From Symsagittifera roscoffensis (Eukaryota > Xenacoelomorpha > Acoela > Convolutidae), in NCBI RefSeq assembly GCF_963678635.1, contig NC_087064.1, forward strand, positions 52,782,684 through 52,842,683: DNA of 60,000 bases. Reading direction: 5' to 3'. The stretch's first letter is position 1. Each line of letters begins with the position of its first letter. This document shows, piece by piece, positions 30,501 through 45,500 of the stretch. The translations under genes were made by a program, and so were the position numbers. The notes under the pieces are model-generated. The model made no database searches and was not told the DNA's origin. It saw only the letters and a list, made by a program, of their open reading frames with translations.

Positions 30501-33500
30501 GGGTAGGCTCTCAAACCTATATTTCAGCAGTAATTAAACTGTCGATTATTATTTTTTCTGTTGCTTACCCACTGGTAGTACTTGATGTGTAGCACTTTGC
30601 CATCTGCCTTGCCCTGTTCGATTGTGTTCTCGAAGGGCAGATAGTAGGTGTTGGAGATCCAGCAGATGTTATTCGTGTACTCCACCCACTCCCTGTTGAA
30701 CTGGGCAGGAGTCCAGCAGTTGATAGGATCCCCTGGAACAGACCCAACAGAAACTACAGTCAATGCTTAACTTTTGGCAATAGTGGCAATTTAGCCAGTT
30801 TTATTGGCCAAATAACGGCGCTTTTTGTTCCGACCGTTGAAAATGAGGAGGAACTTTGTCTTCGGGTGTGTTCTAGTTTTTTGTTTCCACGCAAAATCAG
30901 CTACAAGAAACTATCACCTGAATGGGTCGAAGGATAAATCATCGTACAGCTTCTTCAGTTGTTTGAACGACATTAAAGATATTCAATTTTTTTTCTCAGT
31001 TTTGAGAGAAATTGGTTTGAATTTTTTCATTTTTGGTCTACTTTCGAGCGAATACACTGAGCGAGCATGGATATTTTGCATTTCAAACAAAACCAATTAC
31101 CACAAAAAAATCATCGAAATAGGTATCATTATAAAGTTTTTCAGTAGAGATTCGAACGATATCCAAAGCTTTCTATGTGTCGAGAAAAACACATTTCAAA
31201 TTTTTGAGTTTAATTCTAGTTTCGAGTTAGTAAAATGAGCTTTTATGTCTAATGAAAAAACATTTTTCTATGTAATCAAACACTTAATTTTACTCCAAGA
31301 AACCTAGGATGAAAACTTTTTTCAGCGCTTGAAAAAAGTTTATCTTCAACAAAATGAATCTGCAAAAAACTAGACAACATTTTGAACAATTGTTTTGATT
31401 TTTTTCTTGTTTTGTATAATTTAATTTTTCGAAGACAACTTGTCGATTATGCCTAATTCACTCGTTGCCGTGTCAAGTCTACGCCTAAATACAAATCATT
31501 TGAAACATTTGAAAATTTCTGAAATCGAACCCCCACACGCCATATTAAGTGCAAAGTGATGTATTCCGCTAATAGCCTACCTCATTTCAATTTGAAGCAG
31601 TTTTTGAAACCAATCAAATTGCGGTTTACGCGTTTTCGAATAAATATGCGCGTTAATTTTCTCAAAAAGGCCAAATCAACTATATTTAAACCCCCAGATT
31701 GTACAGAAACATCCGCTAAAAATGGCTAACTAAAAAGTTGAATTTTATCTGGAGAAACAGACCACCCTGAGCTCAAATATTCTATCATTTTTCACCCTAC
31801 AGGGAAACCATGACTTATAGTTCATGAAACTTAATTTAACTATTCAGAATAAGATTGATCAAGAAATAAGTTATCGCTAAATTCCCATTATGAGTGTTTA
31901 TCTTAAGCTTAACACACTTTTATAGTGATAAGAAAAAATATAATTCCCAATAGTTTTCCCAATCGAGAAAACGTATTTTTGGCTTAATGGTGGCACTTCA
32001 GCCATAGATTCTTGAGTTTATTGTTCGGTCTTTCAAAGAAAGTGACAGTCTATTTACGGTTGGGGTGGTGTTTTCTCTTGACTTATTTCGACTTTTCAAC
32101 TATCAATTTTAGACGGATTTTTGAAAAGTCATTCGAAAAATATTTTTGTCTTAAGCTCATATATAAAAAAAATTCCTTGTGATCATTTTTGTAAAGTTAT
32201 GGGGGTTATGAATAGGCCAATTTGGGACAATTAACGCGCGATATATTTCGTGCTAATAACGCCTAGACTGATGTTCCATCCAAACTAGAATTTAGTCTTA
32301 GAAGTTTTTCCGAATTGAATTGAGCTAAGCTACTTGGTCCATTTATTACTTCGCTATCTGCCAAATATATCATTTTGTATTTTACGTATTGTTCGGGGGG
32401 ATGATTTTATTTAAAAAAATCTATCATTTTTTTGTATTTTGTTTTTATTTGTTAAAATGTTCATCATTTTTACAACCAATAGCCTTGGTCCATAGACATT
32501 TAAAAACCTTCGGAACAATCAGGATTTTGCGTTCATACGAGCAGTCTCTTTATTATTTTTACGACTTATGCAGAAAGTGCGGAATATCTATGCTTGGTGT
32601 TGTTTTTTTATTGAGTCAATTTTCGGCAATCGAAATCATAATTTTTGACAAAACAATTTTATACCCCATTTAAGATATTGACTCCCTGAAACCAAATATC
32701 AAAAGATATTTTTCCTCCGATAATTTTTTGCAAAGTTCTAAGGGTTTGAGTATTACCAAATTGGCCATGCTCAGGATTAATTTATGTGCGCATTTAAAAA
32801 TTTATTCATAATACTGAAAGCGTAACCCGAATTAATTATGCGCGGCGAACTATCCCGCACAACAAAATCGCTCCAAATTGAATTGAGGCTAGCTAATCGG
32901 TCGTAATAAATATGTACGACTCAAATTTTATTCCTGATCTTTGATTTTGTACAAAATTTGCATTCAATACTTTTTCCCAAAAACTATTCGATATGGATTA
33001 AAGGGCATTTGGAACTGTCTGGCTTTTTTCTGATATACGAGCAGTCTTGTTTTATTTTATAATTTGTCCAATAACAAAATCAGGTTGGCAAAAAATATTC
33101 GATTATTTTTTTATGTTTCCTGTATTTGTATGTATCCTGGATTGAAATTATTAACAATTTTTTCTGAAACTAATTTGAGTAACTTAAAAGATAACTATAG
33201 CCTCCTCTCCAATCAATGTTCCGAGCCCCATTGTTGTTGTTCCGACCATTGAAAATGGGGAGTAACTTTCTATTCGGGTCTGTTTTAGTTTTTTCTATTT
33301 GCTTTCCACGCAAAATCAGCTACAACAAACAATCATCGGACTGAGTTGCGTTATATATCATATTAAAGCCCTTGCAGTCGCAAAATCAGCTACAACAAAT
33401 AATCATCGAACTGGGTTGAGTTGTATATCATATTAAAGCCCTTGCAGTCGCAAAATCAGCTAAAACAAATAATCCTCAGACTGAGTTGAGTTATATATAT

Positions 33501-36500
33501 CATATTGAAGCCCTTGCAGTCGTAATTCGAATCACTTTAAAGAATTTCAAAAAAATTTCTCAGTGTCAAGAAAAACCGGTTTGAAATATTTTTTTTTCTT
33601 AATTTAAATAAAGCGAGCGAGCGAGCATTTTTATTTTAATTGGTTAAAAGCAACAAAAGCTTGTTTTAAAACGTGAAAACTTAGTTTCACTTAAGTAACC
33701 TTAGTTTACTTTGGGTTTTTTAGCGCTTTTTTCAAATCAAAATTTGAGAAAAAAAAGATATAATTTTTTTTTTCATTTTTCAAGTTTTTCTACAAAAATA
33801 GTTTTTAGTTTGCTAATTTTACTATAACTGTCGAACATAAATAATTTCCATTTTTTTTCAGCTCTTTTATCACGCCACGCCAAAAAACGGCAGTAAATTG
33901 AAAAAATTTTGGTGTATTTATTTAAGACTATGCTTGGAACATTTTGTGCTACCTGCACAGTAACCGGCTACCCTTTTTTTCTTATTTTTATATGAATCAA
34001 GACTGAGCTAGTTTGATCAACTTTAGGGGAACTTTTATTTGGGTTAGAAAACATGAAAACATGAAAATAAACTTTTTTTAAATAAGCAATTTTCAGGCAC
34101 TGCGCAACCATGAAAAATCTATTAGTCAATCGAAAAAAGGGGCAACATTTTCGAGATTGCATAGCAGTGGATTGGCTGCTAGCTAACTCTCTTTACTCTG
34201 AGATGAGGTAGTAGTTCGTACATAGCTTTAATTTTTACATAGTATACAAGCTTTTAACTTTTAAATACTTTTACTACTCTTTATTTGTATGAAGTTTGGT
34301 TGGTCAGAAAGTTTCCAAAAACACCCAAAAATGGCCTTTTTCACCTGTTTTTTTTTTTAATTTGCCTGCGGCGCAGAAATTTTTGTAGGAATAGTGAGCT
34401 TAACAGGGGCGGATCTGGAGTTTTCTCAAAGGGGGCGGATTTTCAAAAATTTTGTCCACCTTTGTTTTAGGTCGACCCAATAGATTTTTTGGGGGTAGCG
34501 CGCGCCGAAAAAATGCAATTTTTTGGTTAAAGTTTTCCAAAAAAAAGCCTAAAAACGCCTTTTTGTCCTTTTTTCAAAAATATGCCTGCGGCGCAGAAAT
34601 TTAGCAAAAATAGGGACTTTCTACTGCTTTGGGAGAGCTCGGAGTATCAATTTGGTCGACCTAAAAAGAAAAAGGTCGAAAACATTTCGAAAATTTTTTG
34701 AACATCCGCCCCCCCCCCTCGAGAAATCCTAGATCCGCCCCTGAGTATACGTGTATACCCCTCTGCAGACAGTTAGGGCATCAAAAATAGTCCAATTTAA
34801 TCCGATTAACAGCTTATTTTTCCTCGGCTTTCCAAGTTCATAATGCAGATTTACACGAATTACTCTAACCTAAAACTCTAGGTCGCAATCTTTTGTGTAT
34901 CATCATTCGCTTGATGTCGCCGTATAGTTTGTGAGACTAGCAGGCTTTTCATTTTCTCAATGGATTTTACCATAACTGAAGAAGAGTCCTTTTCAGGCCT
35001 GAAATATGTCTTCTTTAGACGTCACTTTGATTGATGTATGCTATTACGGAGAACATCATCCTAGTTCTTTTAATTTCAACTCATTTAACTGTACCTTGGG
35101 ACCGAAATGGATTAAATTGACCTCCCTATTTACTTCTCTGAAAAAGTGATTTCAGGTCATTCTATTAATTATTTTCATCTCTGAGAAAAATTGTCAAAAA
35201 TCGAACCAAAACAGTTCTAACGACCCATTATGGACAGCGTGTCACAAAGCCGAATACTCGGATAGCCAGAAAAAACTTCAATCCGGCTAGCTGAAAATTT
35301 ATCGAAATGTAGCCAAAAGAACTGCAAAATTACCGCCATTGAAGAGCGCTTTCAATCGACACGAGAGGTTCTTTGCGCGTGAATCAGTATTTGTCTGTAT
35401 TTGAATCGGTGGTTGCCATTTTTAGTGTCACATTTAATTCAATCTTTCGACCAACCGAGAACAAAAAATTTCCGGCTACCGGGCTTTCGTCTATGTGGTT
35501 ACAGGCCATTTTGGAGTCATGTAATTTTTTTGAACTCATGACCAGTAATTATTTTGACCATTTCTATATCTATATTTTGATAAAATAGTCGCAAGAGGCT
35601 AAAAAAACAAATCGATGAATAATTATGAAAAATGAAACGTGAAACGGAAAAAAGTGTTTTTTTTTCATTTCTTATTCTCTTTGCAAACGTTTTGTGCAAA
35701 CTGCCCAGCAACCAGCGCTACTTTTGTATTATAAATTGTTTTTCCTGCTGGAATTAAATCCTTAAGTCAAAATAAACATCCCATTTTTTTTTAAAGTCGG
35801 AACGAAAAATTCTTGAAACTCCATATTATTTCCCAATAAGGACACTTGAACTGCATGTACGTCATCGCAAGTCATAATCAGACAGACCTGACAACGTATA
35901 AATTAATTTGGCCCAGATTTGATGAAAAATTGGGAGCTGCTTGTAGGCATCTAACCTCATTCGTCCCTGGGGACCATCCACAAAGCACCGGGGCAAAAAT
36001 ATAAGAAGCAGTATGTTGCAATGGTATGGAAAAAGAAAAGGTTCAGGGATACTAATATGTTGTGTTTGCTCACAAATACTGAGGACACAAAAAAGCAGTA
36101 TAAACAACACAAAAAATGACTACTTTATCCTTTAGAAACGAAAACGCAGAAATATTGTGATAGCTGAACTTTTGGTCTCTATTATTCTTAAGCTTGGGAA
36201 AAACGATTTTTTAAGGCCGCAGTATTAGATTGTGTCATTAATTATTTTAGAGAGCGGAGAAAAACAGAAATTGTTGAACGCGAAATATCATCAAGAGATT
36301 TTGATTTTGGTTTGAAAAAAATGTTTAAAATTTTCAAAATAACATCTTCACCAAAAATTTACATTGAACAGGGGTGTTTTTCGGGAAAAGTTTTGCTGCC
36401 GAAATAACAGTCTTTTAATGACTCTTTTTCAACAAAAAAATCAGAATCCTGGAAAAAAAATTCAAAAAAAAATTATCAATAATTCTCGTAAGGCAATTCA

Positions 36501-39500
36501 TTTGCTTGACCAATATAAAAATAAAATAATTTCGCAATAGGTGAACTCTAGTGGTAGCAAAATTCAAAAAAGCGTCAGCAGCAAGCAATTTCCATACCTA
36601 ATAAGTACGATTTGGTTCCGAAAAAAAACTAACAAAAGAATCCGCCGGTCTCATTGAAAGTGGCAGAAAAGGTTCAGACTGCGAATGTCGTTGAAAACAA
36701 TGACAAAAAAACAGACAACAAACAAACCATTTTGTTCTTTCAAAAAATTGTATCCCGCGTGTTATGAAGTACTTATAAAAACTTAAGGAGTCAGCTACAT
36801 CAAAAAATGAACTAAAACTTTTGACTTTCTAAATGACGACAAAATGAAGAGGAAACGCTTCGTCTCAACGGTGAAAATTTCAGACTACATTCTCAGAAAC
36901 ATTTCTTACACTTTCTTGTTGGTTTTCGAACTAAAATTGAGAAGGCCTCTTTATGATATATCACTAGACAAAATCAGACATTTAATTGCAGTATCTGTTA
37001 TTGCCAGAAAAAATAGCGGATTTACTCCAAACGCATTTTTTTCTCAAACCTGGGATGATGGAAGCAAAATACAGGGCAGTACAGGGGGCTAACATACCTG
37101 ACTCGGAGTACTCAATTTATGTTTCGACTTTCTCGACCAAACTTAGGTATGTTTCGACTTTCTCGAACAAAAATGGGTATGATTCGACTGTCTCAACTTT
37201 CTCGACCATCAAAAAATTTGAAACTTTCTTCAAAACTTTTTTTCAAAAAGGTTCTTTGTATCAGGAGGAAGTCCTGAGTACATCACGAAAAAATCATCCA
37301 CGTGGAAAACCACCCTTAAAAGTTTCACTCTCAAGTAATAATCTTTTCGGAGATGTTGTGGATATATTCGGAAAAAAAACAAGAAAGTAGAGAAAAAATC
37401 AACTTTTCAATAACATCGTGCTACAGGTAATAAAAAACAGGAAAACATAATTTGAAGGTCCCACATAAAACTAATGAAAGTAGAATTAATAAAAGCCCAT
37501 GGCAGATCTCAAAGAAATTTGAAATGATTTTCAGTTTCATAACTTGCCGCTAAAAAGCAATGCGTCAAAAAACTGGAAGAAGCGCATATAAATTACCCCA
37601 AACTTGTTAAAATTATAACTTCAGTATGAATGTGTGTTTGAATATATGTATGTATGGATATATTTATGTATGTATGTATGTATGTATGTATGTATGTATG
37701 TATTTTTCTAATGTGCTCGACCTATGTTTTGTCTCTGCTTGACTTATATTTCGACCGTGCTCTACTTATGTTTCGAATGTTCGCCACCTATTTTTCGATT
37801 TTCCAGACCAACGTTGGGTATGTTTCGACTGTGCTCGACTTATGACTTTAATTTAAAATGACTTTTCTCAACATAAACTGCATTAGAATGTGTCAGCGTG
37901 AACAACTGAACAAGTTTTTACAACAATTCTTACATAAGAAACGCCGTGTGAACAATTTTAAAACAGCTTAATTTTAAATTTTCTGAGGGGGTGGGAAAAT
38001 GGAATAGCCTAACTTTTCTCTACCTGTTATGCAAAGGCTCTGTAATTTTTAATGTTTTGTAGGGTAGCTGGTTTAATTAGCAGTTTTTGATGAAAATTTT
38101 TAATATCATTCAAAACAATTATTTTACTGAGCTCACATTTAGAAAAGATATATTTCACTTGTAATCAATTTTCGTAAAGTTATGGGGGTTTAAAAATTGC
38201 CACATATTGAAACAATTAACGCACAATAATTGAAGACTTAATGCGTCTTAGAAAATGCTCTTAATTGAAATGAGGCATGCTAGCTGGTCTTTTCAACACT
38301 TTGCTACATGTATCATTTGGTAGTTGCCATAGAGTGTGGGGGAAAATTTTCGAAAAGAAATCTCAAAAAAGTTTTAATTTTTTTCTTATTTTTCTTAAAT
38401 CAGCTGTATCAATGTTTTTAAAGCGATCACTACTCCATAGACCTTAAAAGGCAGCAGATTAATCAGGGTTTCGCTCTGATACGAGCAGTATTGCTGTTCC
38501 GACTTTCGACAAAAACTGAATATTCATGCTTGGTGCGTTTTTTTTATTCAGTTAAGTTTCGGCTATCGAAATAGTTTTTAAAAAACAATTTTTTTGCCAC
38601 TTTTATCAACTCCTTAAGAAAATACTTTACCTGCGATCATTTTTTGTAATGTTTGCGAGTTTAAAAATTGCCAATTTGGCCGTGCTCTGGACTAATTTAA
38701 GCACACATTGCAGATTTTATCCGTAACCCTGAAAACGTAACGCAAACTATTTATGCGTGGTGAGTTATCCCACGCAAATCGTTCCAAAGTGAATTGAGGT
38801 TAGCTAATTGGTCTATTAGTTTTGTACGATTCAAATTTTCACACTTGATTTTTGATATTGACCAAAACTTATATTTTTTCAATATTTTCTTTTCCTAAAT
38901 GTCTATTCCACATGAATGTGGGGCATTTGGAACATTAAAGGTTTTGCCCTGATACACTAGCAGTCTTGTTTTCTTTTTTTTCTTCGTTTTATCTCGCATA
39001 GACTGTCTGAAGCGCAAACTAATGATTCGTCTCGAGTAGTGTTTTGAGAAAACGAAATGTTTGCCTCAATTCAGTTTGAAATATTATAACTCGTCGCTTA
39101 CTCTTCAATAGGACAACAATTATAAAGAGTTGAGGACATTACAGGTTAAATTGGCAGCTTTGAAACCCCCAAAATTTACTAAAGTGGCTAGTTGAAAATT
39201 TTAAAATTTACCAAAAAAAACACCCCAGACACAATTAAGCCATCGCTTTGGCCATTTTGTATAACTGATGCTCGCTATATACCCATTAATCTAATAATGT
39301 GAAGCGTGGGCGGAAGATTAATTCAAAAATCATTTTAAACTGAATCAGGTAAACTAATAGCGGTTTACTAAATGATAAGCAGGTGTGGAACTAAAACTTT
39401 CTCTAGGGGTGGGCGGATTTTCACACCCTCGAGAAACTCTTAGATCCGCCCCTGCTTACCCTTTAGTAAACCGCTATTGAACACCCCTCTCTCTTAGGAA

Positions 39501-42500
39501 TCCGACCATTTGCCGACGCAAAGGGTCCCCCCTTTGTACTATTTTGAGACATCAGTTTTTGGCTGACTGACAATATAGTTTTTCAAAAGGCGCCTTTGGC
39601 GCCAATATAGACTAATAATTTTGAGGGGGAGTGCGCCAAAAAGGCACTTTCTTGTTCTAAATTTTCCTAAAAGGGCCTAAAACACATTATTTGGCCTGTT
39701 TTTTCAAAAATTTGCCTGCGGCGCTGAAAATCTGGTAAAAATAGGCTCTTTATAGTGATTTGGGAGAGCTCAGAAAATCATTTGGTCGACATGAAAAAAA
39801 GGTCGAATAAATTTTCGAAATTTTTTTGAAAACGCCCCCCACCCCATCGAGAAAATCTTAGATCCGCCCCTGAGTCGACCACTTTTTTTTCGAGCTATCC
39901 TGAATCACTTTAAAGACCCTATTTTGACCAAATGAAAAATATTTTGGCCTGTTGAAAAAACATGCCAAAAATGACGCTCTCGAGCGTATTTTGGAAATTT
40001 TTGAAAAAACGCAATTTTTCAAAACTATATTGTCGGCGCTCGTTTTCCTTCAAAATTAGAAATCTTGGCGTCGAAATTAGTATATATTGGCGTCGAATTT
40101 TTCGGCGCTCGCTTTCCTTCAAAATTAGTTATATTGGCGTCGAATTTAGGCACCTCAAGAAACATTTTATAGTTGCTCGGCCGAAATTGGATGTCATAAA
40201 ATAATACCAAAGGAACCCTTTGATTGGTGAGGGGGACGAATCCCTTGGAAAAGGAGGCGTCAGTCCTCTAACAAGTCCGCTACTGATGAAAAGCATGTCA
40301 TTTTGTGCTTAACATGGTGTGTTCAGGTTTTTAAGGTAAATTTATTTAACGGGAGATCCAGTGTTTATTCTACTTTACCTGCAATCTTTTTAGTCAGTCA
40401 AATTCAAAGATCGTGAAAAATCTTTATACCAGTGGTGGATTTAGGAGGAGGGCAGGGGGAAAATGCTCCTCCCCCCCCCCCTCAGGGATGCGATCATCCC
40501 CACCCAACCCAAAGGACCCCCCTTTGTACTGTTTTGAGATCACCATCTATGGCGCATTTACTTATTTTGAGCAGGGGCGGATCTAGGATTTTCTCGAGCG
40601 AGGGGGGGCGGATTTTCAAAAAATTTTCCAAAATTGTGACGACCTTTTTTTTTTAGGTCGACCAAATTGATTTTTCGAGCTCTCCCAAAGCACTGTTTCG
40701 CCCCCTATTTTGGCTAATAAATTTTCTGCACCGCAGGCAAATTTTTGAAAAAACAGTCAAAAAGCCGTTTTTGGGCACTTTTTGAAAAATTTTGACAAAA
40801 AAATCGCGTTTAGAAAATCGCGTTTTTTTAGGTCGACCAAATTGATTTTTCGAGCTCTCCCAAAGCACTGTTTCGCCCCCTATTTTGGCTAATAAATTTT
40901 CTGCACCGCAGGCAAATTTTTGAAAAAACAGTCAAAAAGCCGTTTTTGGGCACTTTTTGAAAAATTTTGACAAAAAAATCGCGTTTAGAAAAATTTTAGG
41001 GTCAGTCAGCCAAAAATGGACTTCTGAAAAAGTATCAAAGGGGGGACCTTTTGGGTCGACAGGGGGTCGAATTCCTGAGGACAAAACGTCCGCCCCCAAA
41101 GCCCTCCCCCCCCCCCCCCCCCCCCTAAATTCGCCCCTGATTTTGAGGGAGAAGCGCGCGCCAAAAAAAAACAAAATTTTTTGGTCAAAATTTTCCGAGA
41201 AGTGCCAAAAACGCCTTTTTTGGACTGTTTTTCAAAATTTTGTGAAGTGAAAATGAAAGTGAAAATGAAAAGTGAAAATGAAAAAAAAATTAAACATTTA
41301 CTGAAAACCGCACAAAACTTTTTCGAATAATTGATAGCGTCATGATAATTGCGGTATCGATTTTTTCTCTCACGTTCCGTGTCATCGCAACCCAATAAAG
41401 ATGCACCCTCAGATCCCTGCAATATACCTTTGAGGTCTTTTCGGTTGGGATTACTAAATTGAATCCCCCAAAGCAGGTCCCGACCTCAGTGGACTGCGTT
41501 TGATGGGAGCTGTCATTGCAAGTGAGACCTGAAAAGTGCCTGGGGACGATTGCTCTTTTACCTGTCAAATCAACTTGTCCCCGATCTAACATATATATAT
41601 ATATATGTACTACCATTTCAAAATCAAAACACGTCACCAAAAATTGAAATGGAACTTCCGGTTACAGTTTTTTGTTATTAAATTGCGAAACACTTTTTCA
41701 ATTATTTTATTTTAAGAAAACTGAAAAGCTCAATATGTAAAGATCTATGTTGACAACAAATACTGTTTTTTTTTTCATCATTCATGAAACCAATTTTTCA
41801 CTTTTTGGTTTAAAGTGTTACAAGTTTTAATGTAATACGCAACTTCAAAGGGCTCTTTAATTACACAACCGTCAAGGTTACTTTAAAATGATTAAACGGC
41901 ATTTATAGTAATTTTTTTTATAAATCTAGTCTAGTAAGTTCAAACATTGCTCAGAAGCTGACTTTTTCCCCTGGGGCTGCAGGCGGTTTTATTTGGTTAA
42001 TGGAACAATTGTCTAATCAGTTTCAATTTATGCTGCGTTAGAATGGAACAAAAGCCATCAAGACGGAGAGACACTGTTAGAAAATTTGAGTTCATGTACC
42101 CATTCAGCGAACTCTGACAAAGGAGACAGAACAAAAGTGGAGGTAAATAAAATAGTCAGTTGCATGGTTCAAATTTTGGGGAGGGTGGATTTATTAGCTA
42201 TTTAAGAACTGCAACACTAATGCTTCACTAAAGACGCTTTCATCAGCTTTTTTAAATTAATGTAAGGTTGTAGAGCGTACGCAAAAAAATTGATCCCAAC
42301 CCCTCGCCATACAAAAAGTGTTCTGTTCCCCTTTGGTAAATGTTTACGACATCTATTTTCAGCCGACTGACCGATTCTGAAGTTTTATGAGAAGACATTT
42401 GGAGCTGAAAGTTAGTTGAAATTTTTGAAATCAAATATTTTGGGTTCCCCAGCGCATCATATCACTATATAGCACTCTAAAAACTTAGAAAATTGGCACC

Positions 42501-45500
42501 TGAGTTAACTGTGAAAATTATTCATCAAAAACGAAGACTGATAAATTGGATCAAAAATTAGTAACAAATAGAACTAAGAAAAGTCTCAGAATATCAGAAA
42601 ATATCTTAACAGAACCAAATTCTGCAAATTATTTTACAATCTGAAAAATTAGACGTTGGTTTTTGAGCGTTGTTAAGACTACTATAAAAAAAACGTTTCA
42701 AAGAATCTTATTTCTGAAAAAAAGACGCTTGAAAAAAAAAGAAAATTAGGCAGAAAAGAAACAGCTCAAAAACGAATTGACGTAAAAAATCAAATCTTTC
42801 AATGTACGTGTTGATTATTTTCCATCTTGATAGTCGCTTATTACTTTTCAGGTGTCAGATCATGTTTGATAAAGAAATTTCAAAGTTTGCAAAAAAAGAT
42901 TGCATGTACCCTGCATGCAACTTTAATGTATCTAATTTTTGGTTTTGAAATTGATATCACTGAGAGGAAAAAAAGAAATTTGCAAAAAAATATACAAAAT
43001 TTTTACAAATATTTAGGATTTTAAGCAAATTATACAATTTGGTGCGCTTTTATCTAATTTTTGATCTTATTCCTCAAACAGCATTGTGGTGATCTCTTTG
43101 AACCGACTCTCAGTTTTTGTGAAGTCAAAGAGGTTTGAAAAATTGCAACTTGGTAAAAATGGCATAATTAAAGCGCAAGATTTTTCATTCTTTAAAATGT
43201 GAGCGACTAATTAATCCGGCTAAGATATAACTCCAAATTGAATAGAAGCAAGCTATTTAGTCTAACTAATACGCTAGTTGATGCAAAAAAAAACATCCTT
43301 TTTTTCTTCAATTAACGCGTGGGTGTAATTTAAAAAAAAAACTGGAGAAAATGGAAAACTTTATACGCCAAAAGGGAACGTTACAAAGGAAACACAGTTT
43401 CAACACTTCCCTCCGCCTGATCAAGGTGGTTGTACCTTTACCTAGCGGTTTGTTGAAGTTCTTTTTTGTTATGGAAAAGTATTTCCACATTTATTCAAAA
43501 TTTTATAAAGTTTTTCTCAGAAACTTTCACTGATTTTCAAACCTTGTGTGCCTGCATCCTCACCTAAAGTCTCTTTTTTCTTGATCCCTCAGTCGAAAGC
43601 CTTCGAAAAAGCCTGTGGTGGAGTATTTGACCCATATGTTTGATTTTTCATTTTCTCGAAAACTACCACTCTCAAATCTAAATTTTCGGTTTCGATGAAA
43701 ATAACTGTTGTGAAAAATCCCCGGCATATTAAGCTTCTTCCATATTTTTTACACATAAAATTGCGACCCTCGGAATAGTCAAAACTTCAGTTTTTGACCG
43801 TTTTGTGAATCCTTTTGGGTTTTCTCAGAAGCTATTCTCTCAAATCTCATAGTGTGAGTTCAACAGAGTTAACGGGTAGTGACGACAAGCTCCGCTGGAT
43901 TAGCCGTCACTTTTTATGTTTTTTACGAGGAAAAGTCAAAACTTTGTTTTTTTGACCATTTTTTATTTTTTTTGAATATTCTCGAAAACTACTCCGCCAT
44001 ATTTGAGTAGTTGAATTCAATGAAAAAAACGGGTTGTTAAAAGCTCATTTGGTTCTGCAACCACTCTCAATTTTTCTGACAGTAAAAGCTATAACCATTT
44101 GAAAAGTCAAAATCATAACTTTTTTTGACCAATTTTGAGAGTTTTGAGTTTTCTGAAGAAATATCTACCTAATTCTGAGATTTTGGGAACAACCGAAATT
44201 AAATTATGCCTAAATTTTTTCAGCCTTAGCGGCTACGCTCCATTTTTTCACACAAAAAGCTATGATTCTCAGGAATGACAACTTTTTGATTTTTTGATGG
44301 CTTTTTGGACTTTTCTCGCTTAATATCCAGCCTAATCTGATATCATAGGTATAATCCAAAAACCAGTCGTGAAAGCTTGCCTTTAGAATTGACTAAGCCC
44401 AGCTTGTTCAAGAAAAAAGTAATGAAATTCAAACAACTCAAAAATTTAACTTTGACAATTTTGAGGAACTTTTTCGACTTTACGCGAAAACTAACCTACC
44501 AAATCTCATGTTGTGTTCAATCGAAAACATATTTTTAGGAATATTCTCGGCTTAAGCGACAACAACCTGCTTTTTGTAGAAAAAGGAAGAATTTTGGTAT
44601 GTCTTTTGACTATTTTATAGAAACTCTTTCAATTTTCTTAAAAATTACACAATCAAATCTGAGATGAAAAGTTCTTTTCAAAGAACCGGTTGCAATAATT
44701 GTTTCTGCACAGGCGCGACTCGTTAATTTGTTGTAAGAAAATTGTCATCTCTTTGGAAAAATTGATTCTGCCAATATCTTTATTCTTCTTATTTATTTTA
44801 AAAGAGAAACAACTAAGATTTTGGTCAAAGTCCTTTTTTTGAAATCACAATTTTCGTGCCGCATCAATATAGCAAATTCATACAACAGCAAACACGTACC
44901 TCCAGCTTTAGCGGGGCCCTTTGATGTTTTTATCGGAATATACGAAAATTTTGGTTCACCAAGTTCTTTCAACAAAAGACTTCACAAAAGACTTCAAAGA
45001 TTAACCTTTTAAATTTATACATTTTCCGGTTCTAAAATAGTATTCGTAGGTTTTTGAGATATTTCATGTGTTAAACCTACATCAAAACAATTCAAAGCTG
45101 TTTTTCATGCATCGGTTCCAATACTCAGCATTAAAAAACACTGCAAAAACTTTTTAAAATAAGCCGTTATCACATCCTCAGACTTTCAAAAGGGTGCAGA
45201 AAAGACCAATGTCAAACTTTTTCATAAATACTGCTGAAAAAATTCAACCAATGATAGTTTCACGTCGATAAAGTATAATATAACCTTTCTAGACGACCAA
45301 TATATTTAGATGCTTTTCATGGTTATTCTTTTCAGACTAAAACATTTCAATTGTATAGAGTTGTATTCATAGTAGTTCTTTTGGCTCTTTTTCTTGTTTT
45401 TGAGGGGTCAACATTCTTCTTCTTTGAATGCTTGATAACAGTGTCCCAAAAAGAATATTCGAAGCAATTGTGCCTCATTCGCTCGTTTTTTAATAAAAAT

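Noticed and set aside
36844-37390. Two overlapping + strand frames as a small gene
   Set aside because: They run into the 'tatgtttcgactttctcga' repeats and show no motif or splice context.
41290-41640. 116-codon minus frame as a protein gene
   Set aside because: It crosses an AT microsatellite and a GC-rich retroposon-like island and shows no domain. A repeat origin is likelier.
42252-42434. A third alternative innexin first exon in the large intron
   Set aside because: The minus frame lacks the D-W-D-x-L-N and Q-x-V-G positions and has no phase-1 donor. No other matching exon was found between 30733 and 53382.
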